DNA of 64,000 nt, from contig CALBDS010000060.1 in NCBI GenBank assembly GCA_937927415.1, forward strand, positions 62,001-126,000, given 5' to 3'. The notes beneath the pieces were generated by a model. The model made no database searches. It worked only from the letters and a program-made list of their open reading frames with translations, and was not told where the DNA came from. The translations under genes were made by a program, and so were the position numbers. Shown here in pieces: positions 60,956 through 64,000 of the stretch (positions are counted from its first letter, which is position 1; each line of letters starts with the position of its first letter). This stretch comes from an uncultured Rhodospirillaceae bacterium (GTDB lineage: Bacteria > Pseudomonadota > Alphaproteobacteria > Azospirillales > Azospirillaceae).

Positions 60956-61204
60956 ATGACGAAGACCACTGCACAGCATACCCCCATACTCGAAGATGGC
61001 AAGCGTCACCCTGCCCCCGCGGGTGCTTCCACCCGCACTGAGCAGGCATCCCCCCTGCATACCGCCCTCGCAGCGGTGTCCAGCTATGGCGATCAGGGGC
61101 CGGGGGTTGACCTTGAGACGTACCTCGCCGCGGTTGACGCGGGCCGGTCCCATCAAGACGCACTGACCATCGCCAAGACATCGTTCGAGGGCTGTGTGGC
61201 CTGA
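60956..61204 (+). CDS. Small protein of unknown function
   Basis: An 82-residue protein. The first 30 residues are polar and probably disordered (MTKTTAQHTPILEDGKRHPA); the second half is predicted helical (GVDLETYLAAVDAGRSHQDA, LTIAKTSFEGCVA) with a single Cys three residues from the end. SD GGAG lies six bases before the ATG. It follows the GRDP-like gene on the same strand by 98 bases. No family recognised; the order regulator, GRDP-like, small protein suggests a three-gene cassette. Confidence 0.6.
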   Translation: MTKTTAQHTPILEDGKRHPAPAGASTRTEQASPLHTALAAVSSYGDQGPGVDLETYLAAVDAGRSHQDALTIAKTSFEGCVA

Positions 61205-61365
61205 CCCCAGGCGTGGCTCACGCAACGGGGCGGTGGCGGTTGACAGCCGGTCGCCACCTCACCCCGGCCCGAATGCAGAGAATCGTCTCGTTAATTCGAT
61301 AAAATATTATTATGCCAATAGGATATGACATCATTTGAGATGATATGGAAGTGGACGGGGCTATT

Positions 61366-61408
61366 GTTTACCCCGAGAGGGGCGGGGCGAAACCCTCATC
61401 GCCCACCA
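61366..61408 (+). pseudogene. Degenerate 3' half of tRNA-Val (possible att remnant)
   Basis: GTTTACCCCGAGAGG, then CGAAACCCTCATCGCCCACCA, matches the anticodon loop to CCA end of the intact tRNA-Val at 57714-57788, with a few substitutions and three bases missing around the T stem. The 21 bases CGAAACCCTCATCGCCCACCA are identical, as are the ACTG-like bases after CCA. It cannot form a tRNA. Such 3'-end duplications usually mark the far end of DNA inserted at a tRNA gene. Confidence 0.85.
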
Positions 61409-61490
61409 CTGCTTTCCCCGGACCGCAGCATATGCCGAGATCATACATAGGGAAGAGCCTGACCGTGGCCTCATCTCTTTGAAGAGCGCA

Positions 61491-62345
61491 TCAGCCGGTC
61501 TGTGACCCTTTCCAGGCAACCCAGCCGCTGGCCACCAGCACCAGCCCCGATCCGGCGATGGTCCATGGGCTGGGGACTTCACTGAACAGAACATACCCCA
61601 AGACCGCAGCGGCGGGGATGGTCAGAAAATCCAGCGGGGCCAGAAATCCCACCGTCGCCAATTGGAAAGCGCGGGCCGCCGCGTACTGCGTGGTCAGGGC
61701 CAGCAGCCCCATGGCGGCCAGCAGCGGCCAGTCTCCCAGAGGGGGCGTAACCCAGGTGACGGTCGCCGCCGGAAAGGTTGCGGCCATGGAAACCACCGTA
61801 TAGATCAGCACGATCAGGCCCGGCGAATTGGTGAAGGTCAGCCGGCGCACCGCTGTTTGTGAACCGGCGGACGCCAGGGCCGCGACCAAGGCGGCGACGA
61901 CACCGAGTCGCCATTCCGGCAGGGCCAGCGCCGGCCATAGGGATACCGCCGCTCCGGCGAACCCCACGAACACCGCCCCCCACACGCTTGGCCCCGACCG
62001 TTCGCCCAGCATGATGGTGCCGACCACCGGGATCAGCAGAACACGGGTGAAGAACAGCAGATTCGCCAGAGCCAGCGGAATGGTCGTGAAGGCGTACATC
62101 AGCCCGTACACCGCCACCACCCCCAATCCACAGCGCAGCACATACCCCCAGGGGTCGCGCGCTTTGCCCAGATCGGCGATGAACCGCCAGGCCCCGGCCA
62201 GCATCAGCGCGCCAAAGGCCACCCGGAAAAAGGCCAGTTCCGCTGTGGGCAACTTCTGCCCCAGGAATTTTGCGCTGGCCGAGCCAGCGGCAAAGGTGAT
62301 GGTGGAGGCGATGGCCCACCCAACGGCGGACAAGACAGGGGGCAT
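61491..62345 (-). CDS. DMT/EamA-family transporter (copy 2)
   Basis: A 284-residue, ten-helix EamA transporter aligning end to end without gaps to the protein at 58016-58870 (shared blocks include KFLGQKLPTAELAFFR, LGKARDP, YVLRCGLGVVA and SVGFLAPLDFLTIP-like VGFLAPLDFLTIP). It sits 82 bases after the tRNA-Val remnant, as copy 1 sits after the intact tRNA. This copy is probably the resident one or the product of a segmental duplication. Substrate unknown. Confidence 0.9.
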   Translation of the reverse strand: MPPVLSAVGWAIASTITFAAGSASAKFLGQKLPTAELAFFRVAFGALMLAGAWRFIADLGKARDPWGYVLRCGLGVVAVYGLMYAFTTIPLALANLLFFTRVLLIPVVGTIMLGERSGPSVWGAVFVGFAGAAVSLWPALALPEWRLGVVAALVAALASAGSQTAVRRLTFTNSPGLIVLIYTVVSMAATFPAATVTWVTPPLGDWPLLAAMGLLALTTQYAAARAFQLATVGFLAPLDFLTIPAAAVLGYVLFSEVPSPWTIAGSGLVLVASGWVAWKGSQTG

Positions 62346-62521
62346 GATCGGTGTCGGCGTGAGAAAATCTTAAGTCTTCTTATCGTTTGGCAGGGGGAGG
62401 AACAAGCCCGGTGCGCGGCCCAACGCCAGGCCAGCGGAGAAGTGTCGCAGTGGAATGGCCGCGGGCGCCGATGAACCCATGTTATAATCGCACAGTCCCA
62501 CCTCGGTTGGGGAGGAACGTC

Positions 62522-62761
62522 ATGACGTCGCTCTATCATGGTGATGAACGCCGGCTCGGTGACCGCATCCTGCATGCGTTGGAGTTGGCATTGGATGAGA
62601 ATGACCTGGAAACCGCGGAACTGCTGGCCAAGGCCATGGAAACCGCGTTGACCCGGATCGGTGGTCCCGATTCGACCGACCACCGCCTGCCGCCCGCCGG
62701 GCTTGACGCCGCTTTCGACCGGCTGGATGCCATGCGTCACCGCCAGCATTGCCTGTTGTAG
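62522..62761 (+). CDS. Small conserved-looking helical protein
   Basis: A 79-residue protein, MTSLYHGDERRLGDRILHAL then ELALDENDLETAELLAKAME, predicted as two amphipathic helices, ending AMRHRQHCLL. The strong SD GGGGAGGAA lies five bases before the ATG. An in-frame extension to 62387 is not protein-like. No family recognised; located between the duplicated transporter and tRNA-Asp. Confidence 0.65.
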   Translation: MTSLYHGDERRLGDRILHALELALDENDLETAELLAKAMETALTRIGGPDSTDHRLPPAGLDAAFDRLDAMRHRQHCLL

Positions 62762-62984
62762 GGAGATGGCCGTCAGGCAGGCCGACGGGGTGGGCAACGT
62801 CACAGCGCCGAAATCGCCTGTTTGTTCATCTCCTCTCACTTTCCCGGTTGACAGGGCCGTAAGGGACGGCTAGAAACCGCCCACCGAACGGCAGCGCCGC
62901 TTCGGACGGTACCGATGAAACCTGAGCGACTGACAATCGCCATCATGCGGGTTCACGGTGCGCCTTTTCAAAGAAAGGCATTGC

Positions 62985-63061
<77 letters not shown>

Positions 63062-63363
63062 TCTCCTCTTCCCCATTCTTGTGAAGTCTTCCTTCTCTTA
63101 TTCGCCCGCCGATTCGTCGCGTTGGGGCCTTTTTCTTCTTAAGATTTTCCCCAATCTTGCAATGGTAATACCTGTTGTGTGCGTCGGTGCGCCGCTGCAA
63201 CGGAATGACTCAAACTGCTTTTCTTGGTGATCCAACCGGCCTATATTGCGCCCCGTCTGACGGGCTAATCAGTCTAATCCTCCGCAACCGGCCGCATATG
63301 CCCCCTGGTTTCAGGGCGCTATCCCCGCGGCGGGCGCGGTTTTGGGCTTATGGGAGGAATGCG
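63062..63363. other. Intergenic region carrying the nuo promoter, no gene seen
   Basis: 302 bases between tRNA-Asp and nuoA, with T/C-rich tracts. TATATT at 63242-63247 is a candidate -10 element, with only weak -35 matches upstream. Open frames entering nuoA from 63175 do not look coding before the GTG start. Confidence 0.4.
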
Positions 63364-63732
63364 GTGAGCAACCCGCTGATCATTGAATACCTTCCGATCC
63401 TGGTGTTCCTGCTTATCGCAATCGCGCTGGCCGCCGTGATGGTGGTCGCGTCGTACGTGATCAGCCCGAAGCTGCCGGATGCTGAGAAGGTTTCCCCTTA
63501 CGAATGCGGTTTCGAGCCGTTTGAGGATGCCCGCGCCAAGTTCGAGGTGCGGTTCTATCTGGTCTCGATCCTGTTCATCATCTTCGACCTTGAGGTCGCC
63601 TTCCTGTTCCCCTGGGCGATCACGCTGGGCGACATCGGCACCTTCGGCTTCTGGTCGATGATGGTGTTCCTCGGGGTGCTGACCATCGGCTTCGTCTATG
63701 AATGGAAGAAAGGAGCTCTGGAATGGGAGTGA
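63364..63732 (+). CDS. nuoA: NADH-quinone oxidoreductase subunit A
   Basis: A 122-residue membrane subunit of complex I with three helices. The conserved loop KVSPYECGFEPFEDARAKFE includes the Cys and acidic residues that line the quinone-site region. FYLVSILFIIFDLEVAFLFP is the second helix. The start is GTG with SD GGGAGG; the stop overlaps nuoB by ten bases. First gene of the nuo operon. Confidence 0.96.
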   Translation: MSNPLIIEYLPILVFLLIAIALAAVMVVASYVISPKLPDAEKVSPYECGFEPFEDARAKFEVRFYLVSILFIIFDLEVAFLFPWAITLGDIGTFGFWSMMVFLGVLTIGFVYEWKKGALEWE

Positions 63733-64000
63733 AGGCTGCCAACCCGCTGGCGCCGATTCCGCCCGGACCGGAACAGGACGCCTATCTCACCGCGGTCAGC
63801 GACGAGATCCAGGACAAGGGCTATATCCTCGCCAAGTACGAGGATGTGCTGGCCTGGGCGCGCACCGGCTCGCTGTGGCCGATGACGTTCGGTCTGGCCT
63901 GCTGCGCGGTGGAGATGATCCACGCCTACATGAGCCGGTACGACCTTGACCGCTTCGGTGTGATTCCGCGCCCCAGCCCGCGCCAGTCCGATTGCATGAT
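63723..64000 (+). CDS. nuoB: NADH-quinone oxidoreductase subunit B (C-terminus off window)
   Basis: The first 92 residues of NuoB, which ligates the terminal cluster N2. LWPMTFGLACCAVEMIHAYM contains the two adjacent Cys ligands, and RYDLDRFGVIPRPSPRQSDC follows. The longer than usual N-terminus (about 50 residues before LWPMTFG) is seen in alphaproteobacteria. ATG at 63723 overlaps nuoA. Confidence 0.96.
   Translation, partial: MGVKAANPLAPIPPGPEQDAYLTAVSDEIQDKGYILAKYEDVLAWARTGSLWPMTFGLACCAVEMIHAYMSRYDLDRFGVIPRPSPRQSDCM

Noticed and set aside
61201..61260. Terminator after the 82-residue gene
   Set aside because: A seven-base-pair stem GGTGGCG/CGCCACC (61232-61258) is present but short and lacks a T tract, so it was not listed as a feature.
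57714..61408. Classification as a prophage or complete integrative element
   Set aside because: No integrase, recombinase, relaxase or phage structural gene lies between the tRNA and its remnant; only three small cargo genes and a transporter.

Overview
The window is GC-rich chromosomal DNA from an alphaproteobacterium, most likely Azospirillum or a close relative in the Rhodospirillales. The genus is inferred from the order tig-clpP-clpX-lon-hupB-tRNA-Val-tRNA-Asp-nuoAB, a complete livHMGF-livJ operon, class I fumarase, malonyl-CoA decarboxylase and Rhodospirillales-style regulators. Nearly all of it is dense, high-GC housekeeping or accessory sequence. The exception is a short AT-rich patch at about 58.98-59.77 kb.

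Layout. 0-6 kb: a partial M48 lipoprotease, then a four-gene pyruvate-type 2-oxoacid:acceptor oxidoreductase operon (gamma, alpha, beta, plus a GltD-like flavoprotein with C-terminal Fe-S clusters). 6-16.3 kb: a YfcG-type glutathione transferase, a CbiX-like chelatase, a sulfurtransferase-like protein, two small motility-associated proteins (YjfB-like, FlaG-like), a BNR sialidase-like protein, a TPR protein with a degenerate glycosyltransferase-like domain, an alpha/beta hydrolase, a ROK kinase and AzlCD. 16.6-22.3 kb: branched-chain amino-acid ABC transporter. 22.3-28.1 kb: small unknowns, an OmpA porin, a YnjB-like binding protein, a P-loop NTPase, a MarR regulator and a CJM1_0395-type putative metalloprotease. 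28.3-35.9 kb: an exopolysaccharide export and glycosyltransferase locus in two opposed groups flanking an XRE regulator. 36-42.8 kb: HPPD, a methyltransferase, fumarase, a ccdAB toxin-antitoxin pair, an RluA pseudouridine synthase and the TIGR02587/TIGR02588 pair. 42.8-48.1 kb: pentapeptide-repeat protein, PhoU, ChaB, two small unknowns and malonyl-CoA decarboxylase. 48.3-57.6 kb: tRNA-Leu and the proteostasis block tig, clpP, clpX, a chemoreceptor, lon and hupB.

57.7-62.4 kb is the most unusual part. An intact tRNA-Val gene is followed by a DMT-family transporter. Then come AT-rich DNA with two strong dyads, a PAS/LuxR-type regulator whose base composition switches sharply inside the gene, a small GRDP-like protein and an unknown 82-residue protein. 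After these lies a degenerate copy of the 3' half of the same tRNA-Val, followed by a second, closely related DMT transporter in the same orientation. This is the signature of an insertion or segmental duplication at a tRNA gene. The window closes with a small unknown, tRNA-Asp and the start of the nuo operon.

No CRISPR array, rRNA, transposase or integrase was seen. Similarities and base-composition statements are by eye; no database search was run.
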